DNA from: a virus
Virus record (IMG/VR): IMGVR_UViG_3300025011_000030
Coordinates: 1-64,000 of that record
Direction: 5' to 3' (one strand)
Length of the DNA stretch: 64,000 nucleotides
Part shown: positions 24,436-32,932 of the stretch, in pieces
How the letters are laid out: each line of letters opens with the position of its first letter
Position numbering within the stretch: the first letter of the stretch is position 1
Notes under the pieces: generated by a model
Seen by the model: the letters and a program-made list of their open reading frames with translations, nothing else
Databases searched by the model: none
Told to the model about the DNA's origin: nothing
Translations under genes and position numbers: made by a program

Positions 24436-25330
24436 GCAGCTGAAAAAAGAACTTGATTCTGGTAAGGTTCGACCTTTTTACATTTTCACAGGTGAAGAAA
24501 AGGAAGTACTTAGGAAGTACATTAAGCGCATAAGTCCCGATGTACAGACAGCTCAGTCCTTAGCCAGTATTGCCGGTAAGTTAAGCAGTCGCGGCCTGTT
24601 TGCCCGTAAACAGACTTTCGTTATACATAACGATAAAGAGGCCGTCAAGGTTGAGTTGAGCACGTTATTGAAGCTCATAGGTAACAATACGGTAATACTT
24701 GTGTACGACAGTATTGACGGACGAATTAAGTTTTTCAAAGAAGCTAAGGACTATATCACCGAGTTTAAAAAGTTCACCGAAGCTCAATTAGCTGCAACGG
24801 TTAAACGTCTTTTAGGAACAGATGTAGAACCTAAAATATCTTTGATGTTGAGTTTGTACTGTGGTAACGATGTCGCCCGGTTAGAACTTGAATGTCATAA
24901 ATTAAGAAGCTTAGGGTTACCTATAACCGAACAGTTAGTTGACGAGTTAGTGATACCGCCGGTCGAAGACGAGATTTTTAAAATGACCGAAAGTATTGCT
25001 AAAAAGGACGCCGTTATGGCTTGGTGCTTATACGATAACCTTCGGCAGTTGAAGGAAAGTCCTATTAAAATGATTAGTATACTCTATACCAAGTTTCGCG
25101 AAATATTTTTGGTACAGAGTATGCTTGACAGGGAAAATACAGAGGTATGCTCTAAGACAGGGTTGGTTTTTTGGCAGGTTAATAAAGCCCGTGAGTTAGC
25201 TAACAGGTTCAGCCTGACTGAGCTACTAAGGCACTTAAAATCCATTCAAAAAGCCGAGGTAGATATAAAGACAGGTCGTATTGAGGATATAGTTGCTTGG
25301 GAAAGCTTGTTGCTTAGCATTCTAAAATAA
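24425..25330 (+). CDS. holA: DNA polymerase III delta-type clamp loader subunit
   Basis: 301 aa from TTG 24425 (AAGGAGG 10 bases upstream). V-R-P-F-Y-I-F-T-G-E-E at the N terminus is the strand that opens HolA proteins; S-L-Y-C-G-N-D-V-A-R-L-E-L-E-C-H-K-L and Y-T-K-F-R-E-I match the later helices. Delta is the wrench that binds and opens the clamp. Together with dnaX and holB it gives a complete three-protein loader. Confidence 0.85.
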   Translation: MEFKQLKKELDSGKVRPFYIFTGEEKEVLRKYIKRISPDVQTAQSLASIAGKLSSRGLFARKQTFVIHNDKEAVKVELSTLLKLIGNNTVILVYDSIDGRIKFFKEAKDYITEFKKFTEAQLAATVKRLLGTDVEPKISLMLSLYCGNDVARLELECHKLRSLGLPITEQLVDELVIPPVEDEIFKMTESIAKKDAVMAWCLYDNLRQLKESPIKMISILYTKFREIFLVQSMLDRENTEVCSKTGLVFWQVNKARELANRFSLTELLRHLKSIQKAEVDIKTGRIEDIVAWESLLLSILK

Positions 25331-25345
25331 AAGGAATTGGTTACC

Positions 25346-26035
25346 GTGGTAAATACAGCTGAGTGTAAGAACTCTAATATACATCCATCGTTAAATTTTA
25401 GAATAGACGACTATGATTTGCAGTTAGTTATAAGGGCGAAAACTGACGAACGGTCGTTTGATAATTTGTTTAACCGACCCAAGTCGCAGAAGATACGTCA
25501 GGTTATGGCTCGGAGGTATTGGGCTCCCGGAGCAGACTTTGACGATCTGTTGCAAATAGCTAACATAGGGTTCTGGTTTGCCGTTCGTGACTTTAACCCT
25601 GAAAGGGATACTAAGTTTCTAATTTTTATGAAGATTTGCATAAAAAGACTTCTTATAACATTCTTAAAGTTTTCAACCAGGCAAAAACAAATGCCGTTAA
25701 ATTTTTCACGTTCTTACGATGCTTGTATTTACGACGGTTCAACCGAAACATTGTTAAATAAAGTTCCAGATTACGATGCAGACCCTATTGCATGTATATT
25801 GAAGGTAGCCGACTGTAACGACCTCTTGGTCGTTCTTTCGGAATTCCTTAGTACTTTAGAATACGATATCCTGATAATGCGGTATATTGAGGGTTTAGAT
25901 TACGAACAAATTGCACACATTCGGCGGTGCTCGATTAAGCGAGTCAACAATGCCCTTCAACGAGTCAAGAAAAAGGCATTAAAGCACAAAGCCAAGGTAT
26001 TAAATGATTGCTATTTTATACAAAGAGGAAGGTGA
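25346..26035 (+). CDS. Sigma-70 family factor (SigH/sporulation type)
   Basis: 229 aa from GTG 25346; TTG 25337 overlaps the site AAGGA. Region 2: D-F-D-D-L-L-Q-I-A-N-I-G-F-W-F-A-V-R-D-F-N-P-E-R-D-T-K-F, the core-binding helix and -10 recognition area. Region 4: L-S-T-L-E-Y-D-I-L-I-M-R-Y-I-E-G-L-D-Y-E-Q-I-A with an HTH to follow. It resembles SigH-type factors of Firmicutes. The second sigma-like gene of the window and the better match of the two. Likely directs transcription of phage middle or late promoters. Confidence 0.8.
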   Translation: MVNTAECKNSNIHPSLNFRIDDYDLQLVIRAKTDERSFDNLFNRPKSQKIRQVMARRYWAPGADFDDLLQIANIGFWFAVRDFNPERDTKFLIFMKICIKRLLITFLKFSTRQKQMPLNFSRSYDACIYDGSTETLLNKVPDYDADPIACILKVADCNDLLVVLSEFLSTLEYDILIMRYIEGLDYEQIAHIRRCSIKRVNNALQRVKKKALKHKAKVLNDCYFIQRGR

Positions 26036-26042
26036 CTATTAC

Positions 26043-26465
26043 TTGGGTTGGTTAGCTTTTGTCTGTTCCATATTAGGGTATTATTTCCTCATAAAGAAAA
26101 GTCATTGGGTATTCCCTATATGGACAGTATCCAACATTGGATGGGTAGTGCTTGCGGTTTATAATAAGGATTTACCGCAGTTGGCTTTATTTAGTATTTA
26201 TATTGTTATCAACTTTTATGGTTGGTACAAGTGGGCACAGGGTTCTACAATTATTATCGGTGCGGTTTATCAGAATTCTAAAAATGGCGTATTTTATAGA
26301 GTATTGGGAATCGACGGCGAACAAGTTGTTTATATGTGCGAAGATACTCAACTATATTCAAGACCTGTTAAAGAGTGGTTCGGTAAAAACCGCAAAGGGG
26401 AAGTAAGATTCAAACATGCACCTATTCACAACGATAAAGTTCCAAAAGTTTGTTCCTGGAACTAA
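26043..26465 (+). CDS. PnuC-like small membrane protein with SH3-like tail
   Basis: 140 aa from TTG 26043 (GAGGAAGGTGA 8 bases upstream; ATG 26004 lies inside the sigma gene). Three hydrophobic segments at about 1-15, 23-41 and 46-63, with W-T-V-S-N-I-G-W and N-F-Y-G-W-Y-K-W as in PnuC nicotinamide-riboside transporters, which are longer. The C-terminal 75 residues (G-V-F-Y-R-V-L-G-I, Y-S-R-P-V-K-E-W-F) look like a DUF1653-type beta barrel. May supply an NAD precursor, or be a remnant fused to a soluble domain. Confidence 0.5.
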   Translation: MGWLAFVCSILGYYFLIKKSHWVFPIWTVSNIGWVVLAVYNKDLPQLALFSIYIVINFYGWYKWAQGSTIIIGAVYQNSKNGVFYRVLGIDGEQVVYMCEDTQLYSRPVKEWFGKNRKGEVRFKHAPIHNDKVPKVCSWN

Positions 26466-26493
26466 ATCAGTTCAACAAAGGGAGTGGTAACTC

Positions 26494-27321
26494 ATAAGTA
26501 AGGCAGATACAATTTTTATAAACATGTGTCAGAATATATTAAATAACGGAGTAACTTCAGAAGGACAAAAGGTGAGGCCGAAATGGAATGACGGAACTCC
26601 GGCACATACCGTTAAAATTTTCGGAGTGATAAATCGGTACAACCTTGCAGAGGAATTTCCAATCACTACACTCAGGCCCACTAATTTAAAAGCTGTAATA
26701 GACGAAATACTTTGGATTTGGCAAAAGAAATCGAATAACGTTAATGAACTTAATACTCGAATTTGGGATAGCTGGGCCGACTTTGACGGTTCAGTAGGTA
26801 AGACATACGGTTACCAGCTGGGTATTAAGCATAGATACCTAGAAGGGGTATTTGATCAGGTTGACAGGGTATTATACGATTTAAAGCATAATCCTTATAG
26901 TAGAAGGATAATAACCAACATGTATAATCACCATGACCTACATGAAATGAACTTATATCCATGCTGTTATAGCATGACATTTAATGTTATAGGTGATACA
27001 TTAAGTGCCATTTTAAATCAGCGATCACAAGATGTGCTAGTCGCTAATAATTGGGATGTATGTCACCATGCAATTGTTTTGTTAATGTTTGCACAGGTGA
27101 CCGGCTTTAAAGTGGGTGAGTTAATTCATGTGATTGCTGATACGCACATTTACGACAGGCATGTTGAGGCCGTGAAGGAGCTTATTCAGCGAGAAACATA
27201 TCCTGCACCCAGTTTACTTGTTAACCCTGATGTGAGAAATTTCTACGATTTTTCAGTTGACGATTTTGTACTATTGAATTACAAAAGTGGTCCTCAAATT
27301 AAAATTCCTGTAGCTGTTTAA
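26494..27321 (+). CDS. Thymidylate synthase family enzyme, predicted dCMP-specific
   Basis: 275 aa from an ATA at 26494 (GGGAG about 10 bases upstream); residues S-K-A-D-T-I-F-I-N-M before the ATG 26524 fit the family. The catalytic Cys is in L-Y-P-C-C-Y-S; the phosphate-binding part is N-Q-R-S-Q-D; H and Y lie in A-D-T-H-I-Y-D-R-H. Eleven residues after the Arg, where dUMP enzymes have Asn (E. coli N177), this protein has Asp (N-W-D-V, codon 27055). Asp there is the mark of dCMP hydroxymethylases and of mutant synthases that prefer dCMP. Likely makes 5-methyl- or 5-hydroxymethyl-dCMP. A dCMP-deaminase-like gene follows. Confidence 0.75.
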   Translation: MSKADTIFINMCQNILNNGVTSEGQKVRPKWNDGTPAHTVKIFGVINRYNLAEEFPITTLRPTNLKAVIDEILWIWQKKSNNVNELNTRIWDSWADFDGSVGKTYGYQLGIKHRYLEGVFDQVDRVLYDLKHNPYSRRIITNMYNHHDLHEMNLYPCCYSMTFNVIGDTLSAILNQRSQDVLVANNWDVCHHAIVLLMFAQVTGFKVGELIHVIADTHIYDRHVEAVKELIQRETYPAPSLLVNPDVRNFYDFSVDDFVLLNYKSGPQIKIPVAV

Positions 27322-27334
27322 AGGAGGGTCTGAA

Positions 27335-27823
27335 TTGATATTATTAAGTGGTATTCAACTAACTCACATGCTGTTGGCTATTGAATCTTCGAAATTAAAT
27401 ACCTTTTGTTATAGAGGTCAGACAGGTGCCGTTATTGTAGCCGAAGATGGTGCAGTCGTTTTCGCTTATAATCGTATGCCGGTTAGTATTGATCACCGAA
27501 TGTGTGTACCTGAAAAATGTCCTAGGGAAGGACAGAAACGGGGTGACTGGTCTAGTCAAAAAGTTTGCCCTGTTATTCACGCTGAAAGAGGTGCTATTTA
27601 CAATGCAGCGAAGACAGGTTTAAAAACTGCAGGTGCCGCGATGTATTGCACATATAAACCGTGTATGGAATGTGCAGTAGCTATCAGTGAGGCTGATATC
27701 GAGACTGTATATTTCCTCAAAGATTATAAGCCTGAGGAAGAAAAGGATACCTACGATGAAGTAGAAGTGTTCTGCTCGCGAGCCTTAATACGTTTGTATC
27801 ATGCACAACTACCGAGGTATTAA
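27335..27823 (+). CDS. Deoxycytidylate/cytidine deaminase family protein
   Basis: 162 aa from TTG with AAAGGAGGG upstream. The zinc site is C-P-V-I-H-A-E-R-G-A (HAE) and K-P-C-M-E-C-A (PCxxC), the ComEB/dCMP deaminase signature; extra Cys occur in C-V-P-E-K-C-P-R-E. Deaminates dCMP to dUMP. Together with the ThyA-like enzyme it controls the dCMP/dUMP balance. Confidence 0.85.
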   Translation: MILLSGIQLTHMLLAIESSKLNTFCYRGQTGAVIVAEDGAVVFAYNRMPVSIDHRMCVPEKCPREGQKRGDWSSQKVCPVIHAERGAIYNAAKTGLKTAGAAMYCTYKPCMECAVAISEADIETVYFLKDYKPEEEKDTYDEVEVFCSRALIRLYHAQLPRY

Positions 27824-27852
27824 GTTTCACTTGTATATTATATCATAATATG
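27820..27852 (+). promoter_or_regulatory. Possible promoter plus 12-bp hairpin leader
   Basis: TTAAGTT at 27820 and CATAATATG at 27844 loosely fit the phage motif, with TTGTATATTATA between. A perfect 12-bp inverted repeat follows (see 27859). Confidence 0.35.
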
Positions 27853-27858
27853 TTACAC

Positions 27859-27894
27859 TATCAGGTAACAGGTTGTAAAACTTGTTACCTGATA
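27859..27894 (+). repeat. Perfect 12-bp inverted repeat before the 111-aa gene
   Basis: TATCAGGTAACA pairs with TGTTACCTGATA over a 12-nt loop, between the promoter-like region and AGAGGAGG. No T-run follows, so it is more likely an operator or mRNA hairpin than a terminator. Confidence 0.6.
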
Positions 27895-27915
27895 TTAGTT
27901 AGAGGAGGTCAACCA

Positions 27916-28251
27916 ATGACTCAAACAATTAAAATTAACACTAGCTTTTTAAGTCAGTTAGCACAGGTTAAGTCCGTTGAAACTCCGTCCAGAAGAGCTA
28001 AAACAGAACGCACTGTTACGTCGAACAACGCGAGAAAATCTACAGTTATAACTGAAAATGATTTCTTGTCTACTCTTACGTTCAACCCTAACTGGCGGGA
28101 TAAGCCTGAATTATTAGTACCAACTGCCGGGGTATGTATGCGCCCTCCTCGAAAACGTAACCTTTACTGTGCCGACTGCAAGTATCACGAAGGTTGCACC
28201 AACGACGGTAAATGTGAACCGGCAGGTGCACCACCCAAGAAGAGAAAATAG
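27916..28251 (+). CDS. Small Cys-containing basic protein
   Basis: 111 aa from ATG 27916 (GAGGAGG upstream; the earlier ATG at 27850 is inside the hairpin leader). C-A-D-C-K-Y-H-E-G-C-T-N-D-G-K-C near the end suggests a zinc knuckle, followed by P-P-K-K-R-K. No family recognised. Confidence 0.6.
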   Translation: MTQTIKINTSFLSQLAQVKSVETPSRRAKTERTVTSNNARKSTVITENDFLSTLTFNPNWRDKPELLVPTAGVCMRPPRKRNLYCADCKYHEGCTNDGKCEPAGAPPKKRK

Positions 28252-28267
28252 TATAGAGGTAAAATAA

Positions 28268-28304
28268 GGTCGCCTACTTAAAAATAGGTGACCTTATTTT
28301 ATAT
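28268..28304 (+). terminator. Terminator hairpin
   Basis: AGGTCGCCTA pairs with TAGGTGACCT (one mismatch) before TTATTTTAT. It overlaps the promoter motif at 28277. Confidence 0.6.
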
Positions 28305-28307
28305 ATT
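28277..28307 (+). promoter_or_regulatory. Bipartite phage promoter motif
   Basis: CTTAAAA at 28277 and TTATATATT at 28299, starts 22 bp apart, before the transglycosylase gene. Confidence 0.65.
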
Positions 28308-28350
28308 GAGTGTCGCGAGAAAATTAAAATTTGAAGGGAGTCGTAACTAT

Positions 28351-28926
28351 GTGAGGAAATCTGTATTTCTACTAAGTTTGTTAATTGTTTTAATAGGGTT
28401 TCAAAGTTCTTCAACTCCGGAATTACTATCAACACCTGTAGCTCGTAAAACTGTTTCGGTTAGTCGCGAGCCTACTAACTATCTAAGTATACCGTTAGAA
28501 CCTCGTTATCAAGCACTTGTTAAACAATTAAGCGATACGAATGGGTTAGACTTTTTGTTGGTGGTAGCTATTGCAGGTGCTGAGACAGGTGAAACGTACG
28601 ATGTTAATACGGTGGGCGTCACAGGTGATTTGGGTTTATTTCAGCTGAACCCGAATTATTGTCAATACTTCGCAGAACAAGCTGAAGTAGTCAATGAACC
28701 GTTAGAGGCCGTACCTAATATCAAAATGGCTCTTTGTGAACTGACTCGGTTAAGGGACTTCTGGCAAGACAAAGGTAAACAGGGAGTTGACTTAGAGAAC
28801 TGTATTTTGTCTAGCTATAATAAGGGAATTGCTGGGTTTAATCGGTACGGTTATGCAGTACAGTATATATCCAAAGTAAATCGTGTTCGTACAGCATTAG
28901 TAGAGGAGGTTTCAAATGAATCCTAA
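28351..28926 (+). CDS. Secreted lytic transglycosylase (SLT family)
   Basis: 191 aa from GTG 28351 (GAAGGGAG upstream). A signal peptide or anchor covers residues 1-20 (R-K then L-L-S-L-L-I-V-L-I-G-F). The SLT domain has A-I-A-G-A-E-T-G (catalytic Glu), V-T-G-D-L-G-L-F-Q-L-N-P and S-S-Y-N-K-G-I-A-G. Cleaves peptidoglycan. Its place among nucleotide genes, away from the virion block, suggests a role in host wall remodelling or entry. It overlaps the next gene by 11 bases. Confidence 0.8.
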   Translation: MRKSVFLLSLLIVLIGFQSSSTPELLSTPVARKTVSVSREPTNYLSIPLEPRYQALVKQLSDTNGLDFLLVVAIAGAETGETYDVNTVGVTGDLGLFQLNPNYCQYFAEQAEVVNEPLEAVPNIKMALCELTRLRDFWQDKGKQGVDLENCILSSYNKGIAGFNRYGYAVQYISKVNRVRTALVEEVSNES

Positions 28927-29564
28927 TTGGTTAAATCTTTGCCCGTCTTGTAAAAACGCTTGCAATGAGGTTCCTGTTCAAGAATACACTCAGTACGAGT
29001 TAGACCAGCCTAAAGCTGTACAGTATCATTTCGGTCGTATGTTAGATAATATAAAGACTCCATTAATTCGCCGAGTTACTGCAGGTACTAGAAACATGTC
29101 CGGCATACATATTTAAGGTTCCGGCATCCTCTAGCGGCAAGTATCATCCTCCATTTAGTTTGGGCCGAGAAGGTTTGATTCGGCATATCAAGGCGGCGGT
29201 TAAAATTGCAATAGCTCTTTTGGAGCACCCTTACTATGGGTTCACTCAGTACGAAAAAGACTTAATCGTTGGAGGATTGTTAATTCATGACTGCGTCAAA
29301 TCAGGTTTTGATTATGATGAATCAACTGGTAAGGTGCATACTATTGATGAGCATCCTATGTTAGTTGAACAGTTGATTAACGTTGACGGTTTAGTTGATG
29401 TTGATAAGTTAGTAGTGCAAACACTTGTTCAGGCTGTACGTGGGCATATGGGCCCTTGGCATAAAAACAAAATGCCAGAGCCTAAAACCCGGTTGGAAAG
29501 ATTTGTACATCATTGTGATTATATTTGTAGTCGTAAAATCTTTTTGGACTTTGATTTTTCGTAG
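28916..29564 (+). pseudogene. HD-domain phosphohydrolase, frameshifted
   Basis: Frame 1 from ATG 28916 (GAGGAGG) reads L-C-P-S-C to K-T-P-L-I-R, then drifts to a stop at 29114. The true continuation is in another frame: E-L-L-Q-V-L-E-T-C-P-A-Y-I-F-K-V-P-A-S-S-S-G-K-Y-H-P-P, G-L-I-R-H, then L-I-H-D-C-V-K-S-G (HD pair). Removing one C at CGCCGAG (29069-29075) restores one 216-aa protein. HD proteins of this type in phages hydrolyse nucleotides. Either a real lesion or a one-base error. Confidence 0.75.
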
Positions 29565-29580
29565 AGAGGTGACCGAATTA

Positions 29581-30129
29581 ATGCACGTATGTATAGCAGG
29601 CCCAATGGGCTCTGGAAAGTCTACCACAGCTAAGATTATACAAGATACTCTACTGTTTGACGACGTGATACTGTTAAACCAAACGACAGGTATTAAAACT
29701 CTTATGGACGAGCTTAACTATCAAAAGTTACCTTCTCGTAAAGTTTATCAGGACGTTATGGAATATTTTCGTGAACTATGTGGGCCGGATTGTCATTGTA
29801 GGAGAACAGTTCAACAAGTAGAGAAGGCTGCCGGTAAGATTTGTGTGGTTGACGATGTTCGCCAACATAACGAAATGGCTGTATTCAAGGAGCACGGTTT
29901 CGTTTCAATTGGTATTACCGCGCCGGATAATTTAAGAGCCAACAGGTTATTTAATCGGGACGGGTACGACCAAACCCAGTTTTTTACTCACCCAAAAGAG
30001 TACGAGGCTATGCAAGTGGTTAAATCTTGTGATTTCGAAGTTACTAATAACGGTTCCATAGCCCAATTAAAAGCACACGTTCGACGTATTTTAAACTTAA
30101 TTCCCAAACGTGACCTCAGTACATCATGA
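29581..30129 (+). CDS. P-loop kinase, likely deoxynucleoside monophosphate kinase
   Basis: 182 aa from ATG 29581 (GAGGTGA upstream). Walker A G-P-M-G-S-G-K-S-T at residues 7-15; V-V-D-D-V-R-Q-H-N-E-M and T-A-P-D-N-L-R-A-N-R-L follow as in phage dNMP kinases. Such enzymes phosphorylate modified dNMPs before incorporation (T4 gp1 does this for hydroxymethyl-dCMP). That fits the dCMP-type enzyme at 26494. ATP-dependent role certain, substrate inferred. It overlaps the next gene by 4 bases. Confidence 0.65.
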   Translation: MHVCIAGPMGSGKSTTAKIIQDTLLFDDVILLNQTTGIKTLMDELNYQKLPSRKVYQDVMEYFRELCGPDCHCRRTVQQVEKAAGKICVVDDVRQHNEMAVFKEHGFVSIGITAPDNLRANRLFNRDGYDQTQFFTHPKEYEAMQVVKSCDFEVTNNGSIAQLKAHVRRILNLIPKRDLSTS

Positions 30130-30548
30130 CGGTTTTAGGTTATTTTGACGGCGCTAACAAAGGTCAACCAGGCCCTGCCGGGATAGGTGCTCTTATAATC
30201 AAGGACGGAGTTATGATATGGGAAAAGGCGGAGTATATCGGTCTTAAAACTAATAACGAAGCTGAGTATATGGCTTTGTTAGCTGTACTCAAACAAGCTG
30301 TATATCTTGGTATTAAAGAAATAACTATTCGCGGCGATAGTTTATTAGTAGTTAATCAGGTCAATCGAAAGTGGAAGTGTGAAACGCCACATTTAAAACC
30401 TTTGTTGAAACAAGCTTGGGAATATTTAGCATATATTCCTCGTTATAAGCTAAAATGGATTCCTCGTACCCAAAATACTTATGCCGATGCTCTTAGTAAA
30501 CGAGGCCGCATTGAGTTAGCACCTAAGGAGGTTGGCGAGTTTGCCTGA
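30126..30548 (+). CDS. rnhA: Ribonuclease HI
   Basis: 140 aa. Catalytic D-G in G-Y-F-D-G-A-N, E in N-N-E-A-E-Y-M-A-L, D in R-G-D-S-L-L-V, and D in Y-A-D-A-L-S; P-G-P-A-G-I-G-A follows the first block. Removes RNA primers from DNA, so it completes the replication set with primase and PolA, which lacks a 5' nuclease domain. Overlaps the kinase and NrdD genes. Confidence 0.9.
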   Translation: MTVLGYFDGANKGQPGPAGIGALIIKDGVMIWEKAEYIGLKTNNEAEYMALLAVLKQAVYLGIKEITIRGDSLLVVNQVNRKWKCETPHLKPLLKQAWEYLAYIPRYKLKWIPRTQNTYADALSKRGRIELAPKEVGEFA

Positions 30549-32721
30549 AATTAAAGTATTGAAGAGGGATGGAAAAACATTAGCTCCATGGGAACCGGAG
30601 AAAATAACTAGAGCTGTAGAAAAAGCTTTTAAGGCTGTTAAAGTCCCAATCACTAAAGATAAATTAAACGTTATTACTTTTAGGGTGAATAGTACATTAG
30701 CGAGCGTTAATGCAATTAAGCCCAAGACTCGCCCACTTGTTATTGAAATTGAGTCCATTCAAAATACTGTTGAATATACTTTACGTGATATGGGTTACTG
30801 GGAAGTGGCTCGGGCTTATATTGTATACCGAGAACAAAGGGCTGATATTCGCCGAGGTAAGAATTTATTGCTAGACGTCATACAGGAAATTGATATTGAA
30901 GCCACCAAAGATAATGCTAATGTAGGTAACACCATGGCTGGAAAGGTATTACAAATCTCAGAGGCTGCCTCGTCTTATTTTTATAGTAAGCGGGTTATCC
31001 CTGAAGTATTTAGTACAGCTCACGATTCGGGTGATATTCACATACACGATAAAGCCTGGTACGGTAAAGGAATTAATTGTTGTCAAATACCGTATACCAA
31101 ATTAGCTCGTGAGGGATTTAATACGGGTCACGGTTTTATTCGGCCGGCACATAGTTTAAAGACGGCTGCTATGCACGCTAGTATTATTATTCAAGCTAAC
31201 CAGAACGAGATGTACGGAGGTCAGAGCTACCCTGATTTTGATAATCAGTTTGTCGCTACAGGTGTTCTTGACTATCAGCGAGGTAAAATACGTCGTGACT
31301 TACAATACGGTGCCGGCCTGGCAGGTAAGCAACTTGAAGAATTAAATACTACAGATGTTGACGTACAGGTAGAAAAAATACTTGACCACAAAGGTTTTCA
31401 AGCTATGGAAGCTCTAATTTATAACCTCAATACAATGCATAGCCGAGGAGGAGGACAAATTCCGTTTTCCTCGATAAATATTGGTGACGTACAAAGTGAA
31501 GATGCTGCTAAAGTTTGTGAATGGATTTTGAAAGCTTTTGAGGCAGGTTTAGGGAAGGGTGAGCAACCTATATTCCCTAATATTTGTTTCAAAATTAAAG
31601 CTGGAGTTAACATGTATCCAACAGACCCATATTATCTATTGTTTAAGTTAGCTCAACGGGTATGTGCGAAACGACTTAACCCGAGCTGGGTTTTCTGTGA
31701 TAGTAGTTTCAACAAAGGTGGCGACATTTCGTATATGGGTTGCAGAACTCGTGTAGTAGCCGATCGTCACGGAGAGTCTACTACAATAGAGCGAGGTAAC
31801 ATCTCATTTACTACTGAAAATTTACCTCGTTTAGCGCTAAAAGCTCTAAATAAGTTTCCTACTGACCAGCAGGCGAGGATTGAGTACTTCTTTGAACTGC
31901 ATAATAACATGTTGGAGCTCATTGTGCAGCAACTCCTACACAGGTTTCACTATATTTGTAATACGTTGAAAGCCAAAGATTTTCCATTCTTACTGGGTCA
32001 GCATTTATACCGGGATGCTGAGTTGTTGAAACCTGATGACAGTATTTACATGGCAGCTCGGCACGGTACTCTTACGTTAGGCTTTATTGGTCTAGCCGAA
32101 TGTCTGACAGCCCTTGTGGGTAGTCATCACGGTGAGGACGAGAATGCTTTATTTTTAGGACATAAGATTATATCAAGAATTCGGGGAGTAGCTGATGCTG
32201 CTTGTAACCAGTATGACCTTAATTTTTCAGTTATTGCTACGCCGGCCGAAGGGTTATCCGGTCGGTTCACTAAGCTGGATAAGGCCCACTTTGGACATGT
32301 AGTTGGAGTGACAGATAAGGACTATTATACAAATAGTTATCATTTGCCGGTAAGTTACAATACAAGTTTCCAACACAAAATAGCTACAGAAGGGCCGTTT
32401 CATAAGTACTGTAACGGAGGTCATATAAGCTATGTAGAGCTTCAAAGTATGCCTCCTGAATACAATTTGGAAGTTGTAGAACAAATCGTAATGAGTATGG
32501 CTGCCAGTGATATGGGCTATGCTGCAATTAACTATCCAGTTGATTATTGTAACTCTTGTGGTACATCTAATAACGTTATACCTCACAGTCAGCCGTGCCC
32601 TATTTGTGGGGAAATTGAAAACATTGACAGAGTTAGACGAATCACAGGTTACCTTAGTACATTAAACCGTTTTAATGATGCGAAAGTAACTGAGGAAAGC
32701 GACCGTAAAGTTCACGTATAA
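30541..32721 (+). CDS. nrdD: Anaerobic ribonucleoside-triphosphate reductase (NrdD)
   Basis: 726 aa from TTG 30541 (AAGGAGG 9 bases upstream). N-terminal ATP-cone (K-V-L-K-R-D-G-K, I-T-R-A-V-E-K-A), the catalytic barrel with G-C-R-T-R-V and N-T-M-H-S-R-G-G-G-Q-I-P-F-S-S, then a C-terminal zinc site C-N-S-C-G and C-P-I-C-G and the glycyl-radical loop R-R-I-T-G-Y-L. Makes dNTPs without oxygen and needs an activase. The phage nrdG at 51596 is broken, so it must rely on a host activase. Confidence 0.93.
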   Translation: MPEIKVLKRDGKTLAPWEPEKITRAVEKAFKAVKVPITKDKLNVITFRVNSTLASVNAIKPKTRPLVIEIESIQNTVEYTLRDMGYWEVARAYIVYREQRADIRRGKNLLLDVIQEIDIEATKDNANVGNTMAGKVLQISEAASSYFYSKRVIPEVFSTAHDSGDIHIHDKAWYGKGINCCQIPYTKLAREGFNTGHGFIRPAHSLKTAAMHASIIIQANQNEMYGGQSYPDFDNQFVATGVLDYQRGKIRRDLQYGAGLAGKQLEELNTTDVDVQVEKILDHKGFQAMEALIYNLNTMHSRGGGQIPFSSINIGDVQSEDAAKVCEWILKAFEAGLGKGEQPIFPNICFKIKAGVNMYPTDPYYLLFKLAQRVCAKRLNPSWVFCDSSFNKGGDISYMGCRTRVVADRHGESTTIERGNISFTTENLPRLALKALNKFPTDQQARIEYFFELHNNMLELIVQQLLHRFHYICNTLKAKDFPFLLGQHLYRDAELLKPDDSIYMAARHGTLTLGFIGLAECLTALVGSHHGEDENALFLGHKIISRIRGVADAACNQYDLNFSVIATPAEGLSGRFTKLDKAHFGHVVGVTDKDYYTNSYHLPVSYNTSFQHKIATEGPFHKYCNGGHISYVELQSMPPEYNLEVVEQIVMSMAASDMGYAAINYPVDYCNSCGTSNNVIPHSQPCPICGEIENIDRVRRITGYLSTLNRFNDAKVTEESDRKVHV

Positions 32722-32736
32722 CTTCAGGTTCAACAG

Positions 32737-32767
32737 CTTAAAAAGTGAGTAGGTGATTTTATATATT
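32737..32767 (+). promoter_or_regulatory. Bipartite phage promoter motif after nrdD
   Basis: CTTAAAA at 32737 and TTATATATT at 32759, starts 22 bp apart. The 170 bases downstream hold a GGGCCGGG/CCCGGCC hairpin (32861-32884) and no clear gene until 32933. Confidence 0.6.
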
Positions 32768-32860
32768 AAGTAGCTGACAGCTAACAAACTGACTGAAGGG
32801 AGTCGGTTATCATGTAACCTTATGCTGAAAGTATAGAAAAATGTTGTTTCAGCGAACTGA

Positions 32861-32884
32861 GGGCCGGGACTGTACACCCGGCCT
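32861..32884 (+). repeat. GC-rich hairpin in the leader before 32933
   Basis: GGCCGGG pairs with CCCGGCC around ACTGTACA; no T-run. It could act as an mRNA hairpin or weak terminator. Confidence 0.45.
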
Positions 32885-32932
32885 TCCATATTAACTAAAA
32901 ACTATTAAAATTGAACGAAAAGAGGTGTTATT

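Noticed and set aside
32812-32898. ATG-TAA followed by 26 open codons after GAAGGGAG
   Set aside because: The second codon is a stop. It could be a one-base lesion in a small gene, but nothing supports a product.
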